Source: Aliiroseovarius halocynthiae (GTDB lineage: Bacteria > Pseudomonadota > Alphaproteobacteria > Rhodobacterales > Rhodobacteraceae). Taken from it: 64,000 nucleotides of DNA. A program made the translations under genes and the position numbers. The stretch lies in NCBI RefSeq assembly GCF_007004645.1, contig NZ_ML660022.1, positions 62,001-126,000 of the forward strand. Reading direction: 5' to 3'. How positions within the stretch are numbered: the stretch's first letter is position 1; each line of letters starts with the position of its first letter. This document shows, in pieces, positions 57,183-64,000 of the stretch. Under the pieces are notes generated by a model. The model ran no database searches and was not told where the DNA came from. It was given only the letters and a program-made list of their open reading frames with translations.

Positions 57183-58292
57183 ATGCTTAAACAAACAGCA
57201 AAACAACTTGCAATCGCGACGACGGCGGCCATCGCATTGTCGGCAGGGGTGGCGAGTGCTCAGCAAGCCTGTAGCAACTACACCGTAGCTGATGGTGATA
57301 CATTGGCGACGATCGCAATCGCTGCCTATGGGACATCTAACTACCAGCCAATCTTCAACGCGAACCGTAGCGGCATTACAAACCCAAACGCGCTCGAACC
57401 GGGACTGGTTCTGGCCCTTCCATGTGAAGACGGTAGCCTTCCTGACGGACGTTCGGCCCAAGAGATCATCGCCGCAGAAGAAAGCCGCTTTGCTCAGACA
57501 AAACGCTCTAGCACATACGAACCTCCGATCAAGCTGGTTACCGGTAATGGTTGGGCGCCATTTGCAGATGAATCGCTGAACGGCGGTGGCTTCATTACCC
57601 GTCTGGGCACCACCGCGCTGCAGCGGGGCGGCAACGCGCGCGACTTCTCGGTCAGCTTTGTTGACGATTGGAATTCACATCTCGACGTTTTGCTGCCTTT
57701 GGGTGCTTTCGACGTCTCTATGGCATGGGTGCAGCCTGACTGTACAAACCGCACCTATGAATGGTCGAAAGAGACTGAAGTACGTTGTACGCAGTTTGAT
57801 GCCTCGGTTCCCGTCTACGATACTGTGTTTGGTGTCTATTCACTGCCGGATAGCTCCTATGCCGGAGCGACATCGTATGAACAACTGAAGGGTTCGACCG
57901 TTTGTCGCATGACCGGTTGGGGTTTGGCCGACCTGGAAGGCGCTGGTCTGCAAGCACCTGAAACCATCACGCTGCTTCAGCCTGTCACTGCACGCGAGTG
58001 TGTAGATGCCGTGCTGAACGGCACCGCGGATGTGGCCACCTTCGAAGTCCAGTTGATGTCGGATACTCTTTCCGAGATGGGGCTGACCGCCAATGATGTC
58101 GTCGAAAACCCCTTCGTGTCGACCGTTCAGTCGCTGCGCTTTATCGTGCACCGCTCGAACCCGTTTGGTCGCCAGTATCTGTCGATGCTGAACAAAGGTC
58201 TGAACGAGATGCGCGAGTCTGGTGAATGGTACGCTGTTGTGTCGGACACCCTGCGTGAGCACAATGAAAAGCTGATGGCTGCATCGAACTGA
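57183..58292 (+). CDS. Exported LysM + solute-binding domain protein
   Basis: A 369-residue paralogue of the preceding protein without the long coiled coil. Signal peptide (MLKQTAKQLAIATTAAIALSAG...ASA), LysM at about 31-80 (YTVADGDTLATIA), a short linker, then a family-3-like binding domain (GNGWAPFADESLNGGGF, DVLLPLGAFDVSMAWVQPDC, DTVFGVYSLPDSSYAG). The closing helix LNKGLNEMRESGEWYAVV mirrors its neighbour. Each keeps the internal cysteines (QPDC / RPNC and TVC / RIC) that may form disulfides. GGAGGATAG precedes the ATG. Terminator follows. Confidence 0.85.
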   Translation: MLKQTAKQLAIATTAAIALSAGVASAQQACSNYTVADGDTLATIAIAAYGTSNYQPIFNANRSGITNPNALEPGLVLALPCEDGSLPDGRSAQEIIAAEESRFAQTKRSSTYEPPIKLVTGNGWAPFADESLNGGGFITRLGTTALQRGGNARDFSVSFVDDWNSHLDVLLPLGAFDVSMAWVQPDCTNRTYEWSKETEVRCTQFDASVPVYDTVFGVYSLPDSSYAGATSYEQLKGSTVCRMTGWGLADLEGAGLQAPETITLLQPVTARECVDAVLNGTADVATFEVQLMSDTLSEMGLTANDVVENPFVSTVQSLRFIVHRSNPFGRQYLSMLNKGLNEMRESGEWYAVVSDTLREHNEKLMAASN

Positions 58293-58313
58293 TCACGCCT
58301 GATCTGAAAACAG

Positions 58314-58346
58314 AAACGGCCGGCATTGCGCCGGCCGTTTTTTGTT
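58314..58346 (+). terminator. Terminator ending the dynamin-kinase cluster
   Basis: An 11-bp stem AAACGGCCGGC / GCCGGCCGTTT with loop ATTGC, followed by TTTT. Confidence 0.87.
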
Positions 58347-58362
58347 GGAATGCGCTCAGATG

Positions 58363-58767
58363 CTAGCTGCTTTGTGGCTCCGCGAAGCTCAACACCATAT
58401 CGCGCAGAGTAACCAAACCACAGGCGGTCCCGTTTTCGATCACCAATGCCCGGCGATGATCCAAGCGTGACAACAGGCGTACGGCGTATTTGACGGCCAT
58501 GTGGTCAGCAACAGTCAGGGCGGGCTTATCCATCACCTCGTACACATTCGTGCGGTCGAGCGATTTGTTCAGAGCAATCGCCCGTTCAGCGATCATATCG
58601 ATCGAGACGATGCCATATTCATCATCCTCGTGACGCCGCTCGATCACCAGCGCGGTGACCCCTTTGGCGTCCATCTCGTTTACCGCATCCCGTACCGTTG
58701 CCAGACCGCTGATCATATAGATCGTGCCCTGCATCACATCGCGGACTTTCTTTTTGTTCTCGTCCAT
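58363..58767 (-). CDS. CBS-pair protein
   Basis: A 134-residue protein made of two CBS motifs: VRDVMQGTIYMISGLATVRDAVNEM...ALVIE and VYEVMDKPALTVADHMAVKYAVRLL...RALVIENGTACGLVTLRDMV. CBS pairs bind adenine nucleotides and gate enzymes or transporters. It is last in an operon with a PII-like protein and two DUF1538 membrane proteins, whose start/stop overlaps (TGATG here) show tight coupling. A GTG one codon earlier is an alternative start. Confidence 0.87.
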   Translation of the reverse strand: MDENKKKVRDVMQGTIYMISGLATVRDAVNEMDAKGVTALVIERRHEDDEYGIVSIDMIAERAIALNKSLDRTNVYEVMDKPALTVADHMAVKYAVRLLSRLDHRRALVIENGTACGLVTLRDMVLSFAEPQSS

Positions 58768-59120
58768 CACAAGTCCTCCTTGCTGATTTCCTCTTGGATC
58801 GACGCGATTTGCCCAGACAGGCCGATTGCGTCTTCAATATCCACTTGGAAGGCGACCCCTGTTCCGGGATCGTCATCAAAACGACAGGCTGCACCGATGC
58901 TTTCAAGGATCAGGCGGCTGTGGTGTTCTTCGACCAGAAACAGGATCACGTCGCGCTGCCCACCCACGGTCAGACCAAAGAAGGTCTTTGTCGGGTTCAA
59001 CCCTTCGCCCCGCGCCGAGGTGATGACGGTACACCCGGTCGCGCCCTTTTCGCGGGCGGCCTCGATGGCGGTGTCCGTCAGTTCATCCTGTGTCATCACA
59101 ATGATCAGTTTAAACTTCAT
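58767..59120 (-). CDS. PII-family signalling protein
   Basis: A 117-residue protein of the PII/GlnB superfamily form: [40 protein letters not shown] is the beta-alpha-beta start, then a loop region (GLNPTKTFFGLTVGGQRDVILFLVEE) and a C-terminal strand. The T-loop tyrosine Y51 of GlnB is absent. It is not a standard GlnB/GlnK, and resembles PII-like proteins placed beside transport genes. Start at 59120 overlaps the upstream DUF1538 gene by 11 bases. It likely senses a nucleotide or ion and controls the DUF1538 proteins. Confidence 0.82.
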   Translation of the reverse strand: MKFKLIIVMTQDELTDTAIEAAREKGATGCTVITSARGEGLNPTKTFFGLTVGGQRDVILFLVEEHHSRLILESIGAACRFDDDPGTGVAFQVDIEDAIGLSGQIASIQEEISKEDL

Positions 59121-59907
59121 GGTTCTCTCCTTGGCTGTCCTGATCGGCCTTGCGGCGCGACAACCAGTTGCTGATTTGGGCATAGCCCATCACGGTAATC
59201 ATGGGAAACAGGCTGGCCAAAGCGATCAGGCCAAACCCATCCAGAAGGGGGCTGCGCCCCGGCACGGTGCTGGCCAATCCAAGGCCCAGCGCCGCCACCA
59301 ACGGCACAGTCACAGTCGATGTCGTCACCCCGCCGCTGTCATAGGCCAGCGGGATGATCATGCGCGGGGCCATGAGGGTCTGGATCACGACGATCACATA
59401 GCCCACGATCATGTATTGATAGAGCGGCGTGCCCGTCACGATGCGGAACGTCCCAACCGCAAGGCTGATCGCCACGCCGAATGCGACGGCGATACGCAGC
59501 CCGTTGGCCTTCACCGCGCCACCAGATGCCTCTTGCGCCTTCAGAGCGACGGCGATCAGCGACGGCTCGGCAATCGTGGTCGCAAAGCCGATGGCGAAAG
59601 CGAAGATATAGACCCAATAGTAATCCAGCCATTCGACCGCTGCGCCGGGTTCAATCCCCAAGAAAGCCGGGTCGGTCAGCTGCGCAGCCATCTCGCGGCC
59701 CAGCGGGAACAGGGCAAGCTCCAGTCCAGACAAGAACAGCGCGAGGCCCAGAAGCACATAGAACATGCCCAGTGCAACCTTCTTGGTATGCGGGATCGGC
59801 TTGCGCAGGATGACAAGCTGGAACAGCAGCAGCACTGCCGCGATGGGCAGCACATCGCGCACAACGCTGAAGAAAGTCCACAAAAGGTCCGTCAGGATCG
59901 TGATCAT
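59110..59907 (-). CDS. DUF1538 membrane protein B
   Basis: A 265-residue protein with about seven hydrophobic segments. It shares with its neighbour the motif [28 protein letters not shown] and the [15 protein letters not shown] motif, the latter near residue 118. DUF1538 has no settled function; its transmembrane repeats suggest a transporter half. The start overlaps the stop of protein A (ATGA), so the two are made in equal amounts and probably form one complex. Confidence 0.88.
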   Translation of the reverse strand: MITILTDLLWTFFSVVRDVLPIAAVLLLFQLVILRKPIPHTKKVALGMFYVLLGLALFLSGLELALFPLGREMAAQLTDPAFLGIEPGAAVEWLDYYWVYIFAFAIGFATTIAEPSLIAVALKAQEASGGAVKANGLRIAVAFGVAISLAVGTFRIVTGTPLYQYMIVGYVIVVIQTLMAPRMIIPLAYDSGGVTTSTVTVPLVAALGLGLASTVPGRSPLLDGFGLIALASLFPMITVMGYAQISNWLSRRKADQDSQGENHEV

Positions 59908-60644
59908 GTCGCCACCACCAATCCGAACAGAAGCACGAAGATGATCGGCATCAGGGACGCAAAGGCGATCAACCCGAACCCGTCGATCATCGGGTTACGC
60001 CCCTTGATGACCGACGCCAGGCCAACGCCCAGAGCCGTTACGAGTGGAACGGTGATGGTCGAGGTCGTGACGCCCCCGCTGTCATAGGCGATACCGATGA
60101 TTTCACGCGGAGCGATGGGGGTCAGGGCGACCACCATGATGTATCCTCCGATGATCAACCATTGGATCGGCCAGCCCATCAGGATGCGGAAGACGCCCAA
60201 CACCAAGGACGCGCCGACGGATGCAGCCACGGTATAACGCAGGGCGGTCGCCATGAAGTTTAGCTCGGCCTCGCTTTGCCCGATCACACCAGCCTCGGAC
60301 ATCACGGTTGCGGCCTCGGCCCCGACGGCGATCAGGGCGGGCTCGGCCACCGTGGTGCCGAAGCCAAGGCTGAAGGCGAAAAGGACCAGCAGCGGAAGCG
60401 AGCCACGCAGGGCGAGCGCATTCGCAAGCGCTTCGCCCAGTGGGAAAAGTGCCATATCGAGGCCACGAATGAAAATCGTCAGGCCCAAAAGAACAAACAG
60501 GAAGCCCAGTGCGAACTGGCCCAGATTGTCGATGGGTTGCTGCAACACAACAAGCTGGAAGAAGCCCACGATCAAAAGGATCGGGGCAAGGTCACGGGCA
60601 GTGCCACCCAAATAGCCGAACAGCTTTCCAAGCGTATCGGTCAT
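59904..60644 (-). CDS. DUF1538 membrane protein A
   Basis: A 246-residue paralogue of the preceding protein with [15 protein letters not shown] and [28 protein letters not shown]. The ATG at 60644 has GGAAGGGG upstream and is preferred to the in-frame ATG eight codons earlier. First gene of the operon DUF1538-A, DUF1538-B, PII-like, CBS. All four genes overlap, which implies one functional unit. Confidence 0.88.
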   Translation of the reverse strand: MTDTLGKLFGYLGGTARDLAPILLIVGFFQLVVLQQPIDNLGQFALGFLFVLLGLTIFIRGLDMALFPLGEALANALALRGSLPLLVLFAFSLGFGTTVAEPALIAVGAEAATVMSEAGVIGQSEAELNFMATALRYTVAASVGASLVLGVFRILMGWPIQWLIIGGYIMVVALTPIAPREIIGIAYDSGGVTTSTITVPLVTALGVGLASVIKGRNPMIDGFGLIAFASLMPIIFVLLFGLVVAT

Positions 60645-60744
60645 ATGCCCCTTCCTGCGTTGCGCCATTGGTTATGCATTCATACCAATGATGTAACAGC
60701 CACATAGCAACAGGGCGAGCTATGATTGAAATCAAACCAACTGG

Positions 60745-60778
60745 ACAAAAAAACACCCCCGGCCCGGCCGGGGGTGCG
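60745..60778 (-). terminator. Terminator after the aldehyde dehydrogenase gene
   Basis: An 11-bp stem CACCCCCGGCC / GGCCGGGGGTG with a one-base centre. On the minus strand it is followed by a run of eight T. Confidence 0.85.
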
Positions 60779-60800
60779 TGTATTCAGTCTGAGGCGTGGG

Positions 60801-62240
60801 TCAGTCGTTCGACCAGCCCGACACGGCTTTGACTTCAAGGAAGTCTTCGATCCCCATAATGCCGCCCTCGCGTCCGTTGCCAGATTGCTTATAGCCACCA
60901 AAGGGCGAGCCTGCGGCGCGCGAGGTGCCATTCATCTCGACCATACCCGAGCGCATTTGGCGGGCCACGCGGTTGGCGCGGGTGCCGTCTTGCGTCTGGA
61001 TATAGTTGGTCAGGCCGTAAACCGTGTCATTGGCGATCTCGACGGCTTCTTCTTCCGTCTCGAACTTCATGATTGACAGAACAGGACCGAAGATTTCTTC
61101 GCGACCGATGGTCATGTCATTGGACACGTCGGCAAAGACGGTGGGCTTCACGAAGTAGCCTTTGTTCAAGCCATCAGGACGACCGGTGCCACCCGCGACA
61201 AGGCGTGCGCCTTCGTCGATGCCTTTCTGGATCAGGTCTTGGATCTTGTTCCACTGAAGCTCGTTCACGACGGGGCCGATATGGCGACCTTCTTCCGATG
61301 CGGGGCCCACCTGAACCTTGTTCGCCATTTCTGCCGCTTCTTCCACCACACGATCATAGATCGAACTTTGGACCAACATGCGCGAGGGTGCGTTACAGCT
61401 TTGGCCGGTGTTTTGCATCATGTGCTGAACCCCACGCTTCACGGCTTTGTCGTCCGCGTCCTCAAACAGGATGTTCGCCCCTTTACCGCCAAGTTCCAGC
61501 GCCACGCGTTTGATCGTGTCAGCAGCGGCTTTCGAAATGGCGATACCTGCGCGGGTCGAGCCGGTGAAGCTGACCATATCCACGTCAGGATGCGATGTCA
61601 GCTGGCTGCCAACGCCAACGCCGTCGCCGTTGACCATGTTATAAACGCCTGCGGGGGTGCCGGCTTCGTCCATGATCTCGGACCAAATGATCGAGGACAG
61701 CGGCGCGACCTCGGACGGCTTCAGAACCATGGTGCAACCGGCAGCAGCAGCGGCAACAACTTTCAGCGTCACCTGGTTCATCGGCCAGTTCCACGGGGTG
61801 ATCAGCGCGGTCACGCCGACGGGTTCATAGAGCAGACGGTCATTCGGCGCACGATCGCTTAGCATCTTGTCGAATTCGAAATCTTTGAAGGCTCGGATGA
61901 AGTTCTTGATGTGCCAGCTGCCCGCACCCACTTGCGAGCTACGCGACAGATCAATCGGTGCGCCCATCTCAAGGCTCATCGCTTGGGCCAGATCTTCGGA
62001 ACGGCGGTTGTAGATGTCGAAAATGCTTTCGATCAGCTCCAGACGCTCGGCCTTGGACGAAAAGCCCCAGGTCTTGAAGGCTTGCTTGGCGGCGGCCACG
62101 GCGGCATCCGTGTCGGCCTGATCACCAAGCGAAATGACCGCGCAGACCTCTTCGGTCGAGGGGTCAATCACATTGCAATCGTTTGCGGCAGCCGGAGCGA
62201 CCCATTTGCCGTTGATATAAAAGTCGCGTTTCTCGATCAT
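60801..62240 (-). CDS. Aldehyde dehydrogenase family protein
   Basis: A 479-residue NAD(P)-dependent aldehyde dehydrogenase. ITPWNWPMNQ, SFTGSTRAGIAISKAA, LELGGKGANILFEDAD (catalytic glutamate) and QNTGQSCNAPSRML (nucleophilic cysteine) are all present, as is EEIFGPVLSIMKF. Substrate not predictable from motifs. A perfect 18-bp palindrome lies 71 bases upstream of the start and may be its operator. The gene stands alone between terminator and a 268-bp control region. Confidence 0.93.
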   Translation of the reverse strand: MIEKRDFYINGKWVAPAAANDCNVIDPSTEEVCAVISLGDQADTDAAVAAAKQAFKTWGFSSKAERLELIESIFDIYNRRSEDLAQAMSLEMGAPIDLSRSSQVGAGSWHIKNFIRAFKDFEFDKMLSDRAPNDRLLYEPVGVTALITPWNWPMNQVTLKVVAAAAAGCTMVLKPSEVAPLSSIIWSEIMDEAGTPAGVYNMVNGDGVGVGSQLTSHPDVDMVSFTGSTRAGIAISKAAADTIKRVALELGGKGANILFEDADDKAVKRGVQHMMQNTGQSCNAPSRMLVQSSIYDRVVEEAAEMANKVQVGPASEEGRHIGPVVNELQWNKIQDLIQKGIDEGARLVAGGTGRPDGLNKGYFVKPTVFADVSNDMTIGREEIFGPVLSIMKFETEEEAVEIANDTVYGLTNYIQTQDGTRANRVARQMRSGMVEMNGTSRAAGSPFGGYKQSGNGREGGIMGIEDFLEVKAVSGWSND

Positions 62241-62310
62241 ATTCCTGACTCCTTGGACGGGTTTGCGGGCACTGTGGCACCGTGGCGCTGATAGCGCAAC
62301 CCGTGGAATA

Positions 62311-62328
62311 ATAATTTGATCAAATTAT
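62311..62328. promoter_or_regulatory. 18-bp palindrome upstream of the aldehyde dehydrogenase gene
   Basis: ATAATTTGATCAAATTAT is perfectly palindromic and AT-rich against a GC-rich background. The core TTTGATCAAA is the kind of site bound by GntR-type repressors. It lies between the divergent aldehyde dehydrogenase and hypothetical genes. Confidence 0.45.
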
Positions 62329-62508
62329 AGATAGCGGGTCAATCCTAAAGCGGATCAGCGCCGATGATCCATGATGACAATATCGATCAACAAGCGACTT
62401 TCAGATGGCCACAAGCATATCTCAAGTACCAATCTGTAAGTATCGACAGCTGCCAGCTTTCCTGCGACAAGAATCGCATCGAACGTCAAATTTCTGGTTG
62501 AGATTCAC

Positions 62509-63234
62509 ATGGGCTATCGCGGTGATTATATAGCAACGCCACGCACACCTGAAGATGTCGCACTAGCGCTGGATTTAATCCTGCTTGGCCCCGCGGACGA
62601 CCCATCAAATGCATCAGCGTGGATTGGACGTCTCAAGAACGGGTGGACGGTCTTCGTTCCAGATTGCGAGGGCTATTGCGATTTAATGCGCAATGCGCTG
62701 CGCGGGATGTCCGAAGACGTGGATGTTCTTGCCTGCTCGGTGAACGAGACCGTCATGTTTGCCGAGGCCACTGGGTATCACAAAGGCCTAAAACACTGGC
62801 ATGTCTCGTACACGTCAGATGTAGAGCAGAACGAAGAACCGCTTGTCGAAGAGGGATTGTTACCAGCAAGCGCTGCTGCGCTGAAGTCAGCGCTTCGTGC
62901 GGAAACCGCCCCGTCAGAGGGTGACGACTTGTTTGAATACCCGATACGTATCTTCGAAAGCGAAACTGGGTATTGCTATGACGCGATCTATGATCTGGAC
63001 GCGTTCGAAACGCTTCAACATGTTCAGCTAGACTCTGATGTTGATGCACATACCGGGCTTCTGAATCGCCTGATTGCAAGACACCCGCTGCTCGTACTGC
63101 TGCTGGGGTTCTTACTGGTGGTCGTATTTGGCGTATTTCTGAGTATCGCCGCCGAGAACGTACTGGATCCATTGATCTCGTTCGTCCTCGGCGATTGGGC
63201 TGACGTCTGCCTGTCTAACTGCGCGGATGACTGA
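62509..63234 (+). CDS. Tail-anchored hypothetical protein
   Basis: A 241-residue protein. The first 185 residues are soluble, with a short GLKHWHVSYTSD block and an acidic middle (EQNEEPLVEEG). A single strong hydrophobic helix lies at about 192-215 (HPLLVLLLGFLLVVVFGVFL), followed by a short tail with two cysteines. No family recognised. It has no good ribosome-binding site, so the start is provisional. It converges with the DUF2783 gene. Confidence 0.65.
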   Translation: MGYRGDYIATPRTPEDVALALDLILLGPADDPSNASAWIGRLKNGWTVFVPDCEGYCDLMRNALRGMSEDVDVLACSVNETVMFAEATGYHKGLKHWHVSYTSDVEQNEEPLVEEGLLPASAAALKSALRAETAPSEGDDLFEYPIRIFESETGYCYDAIYDLDAFETLQHVQLDSDVDAHTGLLNRLIARHPLLVLLLGFLLVVVFGVFLSIAAENVLDPLISFVLGDWADVCLSNCADD

Positions 63235-63249
63235 CTGCGCAGGCGGGGT

Positions 63250-63444
63250 TCAGTCAGAAAGCTGAGCAGCCTTCAGGGCTTTGGACAGAACCGCGCGGTC
63301 TCCGATATGGTTGGCCAAAACCAGCACAAGGCGCGCATTCAGCGCGTCGCTGTCTTCTTTCGACAGACCTTCATGCGCAGCCAGAAGCTCGGCATAGAAA
63401 TCATCCACGCCGTCGATGTTCGGGGTCAGGATCAGATCAGTCAT
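63250..63444 (-). CDS. DUF2783-family small protein
   Basis: A 64-residue protein (MTDLILTPNIDGVDDFYAELLAAH... split: DDFYAELLAAHEGLS, NARLVLVLANHIGD) of the DUF2783 type. Such genes commonly follow FAD-dependent aromatic monooxygenase genes in Rhodobacteraceae, as here, where the monooxygenase gene stops 5 bases upstream. Function unknown. Confidence 0.85.
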   Translation of the reverse strand: MTDLILTPNIDGVDDFYAELLAAHEGLSKEDSDALNARLVLVLANHIGDRAVLSKALKAAQLSD

Positions 63445-63449
63445 GGGGC

Positions 63450-64000
63450 TTACTCCTTACCGATAGCGCGACGGATCGCGGCACGGATCTGGTTTTCATC
63501 AAAGCTGGGGCGACGGGCAGCGACGTGCTGATCCGGGCGGATCAGATAGACGGCTTTGTCGTTGTCGCCCAAGTAGCGTTCACGCAAGGCACCGGACTTG
63601 TCGTCGGTAGTCGACAGGGCCAGACGGGTGACCTGGATGCCGGCTTCCTCGATCACATCGGGGGCGTCGGCGTCGATGGTCAGCAGGATGAACTTGTCGC
63701 CCAGCTTGTTCAGCAGGAAGTCATCCCCCAGCGGTGCATCGGGGCAGACCGAACCGGGACGCGAACGGGCGGGGCCGTCCAGCGCATCGGACGAATTCAG
63801 CGGCGAGCCATCATAGGTGCAGGGCACCGACAGACGACCCGAGTTCACCATGGGGCGGGCAAATTCGTGCTTCTCCGACAGGTCCAACACGGCGTCGCGT
63901 AGAAGGCGGCTCATCTCGGACTTGGGCGTGATGAAATCAGTCGACCGGGTCGAGTTCAGGATGTTCTCATCCGCGCCGTGGATCCGTTCGTCATTATAGC
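63450..64000 (-). CDS. FAD-dependent aromatic monooxygenase, C-terminal part (5' end outside window)
   Basis: The frame is open to the window end, giving about 183 residues. The stretch ENILNSTRSTDFITPKS is the substrate/FAD-site region of MhpA/PheA-type flavoprotein hydroxylases. LSTDFITPKSEMSRLLRDAVL continues (split as TDFITPKSEMS, RLLRDAVL), then the thioredoxin-like C-terminal domain: GDDFLLNKLGDKFILL, VYLIRPDQHVAARRP. An internal ATG at 63914 is not the true start. Likely forms an operon with the DUF2783 gene. Substrate unknown, probably an aromatic acid. Confidence 0.85.
   Translation of the reverse strand, partial: YNDERIHGADENILNSTRSTDFITPKSEMSRLLRDAVLDLSEKHEFARPMVNSGRLSVPCTYDGSPLNSSDALDGPARSRPGSVCPDAPLGDDFLLNKLGDKFILLTIDADAPDVIEEAGIQVTRLALSTTDDKSGALRERYLGDNDKAVYLIRPDQHVAARRPSFDENQIRAAIRRAIGKE

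Noticed and set aside
42041-58292. The cluster as a type VI secretion locus
   Set aside because: Only the regulatory triad is shared; no sheath, Hcp, VgrG, ClpV or baseplate genes are present.
58501-60087. A 528-codon rightward frame opposite the CBS/PII/DUF1538 operon
   Set aside because: The minus-strand genes have clear family motifs; the plus-strand frame has none.
1-64000. CRISPR arrays, insertion sequences, integrases and phage genes
   Set aside because: Looked for on both strands; no direct-repeat arrays and no transposase or integrase motifs were found.

Overview
The window is 64 kb of chromosome from an alphaproteobacterium. Gene order and protein families point to Rhodobacteraceae, probably the marine Roseobacter group: serA-serC opposite serB, rsfS-rlmH-gpmI-envC-ctpA-rppH in one run, leuCD followed by leuB, an IalB-family protein, DUF2783, and two RTX/Hint secreted proteins. 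Genus cannot be fixed from this sequence alone. I see no transposase, integrase, CRISPR array or phage block. The only tRNA is tRNA-Pro(CGG).

Layout. 0-4.4 kb: 3' end of pnp, a secreted RTX/Hint protein, a PPP phosphatase and aquaporin aqpZ. 4.4-9.1 kb: serine synthesis (serA, serC with a leader, divergent serB) and a TauE/SafE carrier. 9.1-16.7 kb: asparaginase, IalB-like protein, rlmN, a second RTX/Hint protein, a LOG-family protein and dapD. 16.7-24.6 kb: a prokaryotic glutamate-receptor-like channel, a HAD hydrolase, dapE-rnr and a lytic transglycosylase. 24.6-34.1 kb: leftward genes with a divergent metallo-beta-lactamase-fold protein, rpe, and the envelope/translation operon rsfS-rlmH-gpmI-envC-ctpA-rppH, then a large MscS channel. 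34.2-40.8 kb: leuC-leuD, two accessory genes, leuB and a DUF2167 protein. 40.9-41.5 kb: tRNA-Pro and a cytochrome c.

42.0-58.3 kb is the striking part. It is a single-direction cluster of about 16 kb with four dynamin-like GTPases arranged as two A/B pairs, a Roadblock/LC7-like small protein, two orphan proteins, a membrane-anchored Ser/Thr kinase, an FHA-domain protein, a PP2C phosphatase, and two exported LysM + solute-binding-domain fusions. The kinase-FHA-phosphatase triad resembles the post-translational switch of type VI secretion, but no type VI structural gene is present. I infer a phospho-regulated membrane-remodelling or envelope-surveillance system whose periplasmic inputs are the LysM proteins and the kinase C-terminus. 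Its function is unproven.

58.3-64 kb: a leftward operon of two DUF1538 membrane proteins, a PII-like protein and a CBS protein, then an aldehyde dehydrogenase, a hypothetical protein, a DUF2783 protein and the 3' end of an FAD monooxygenase running off the window.
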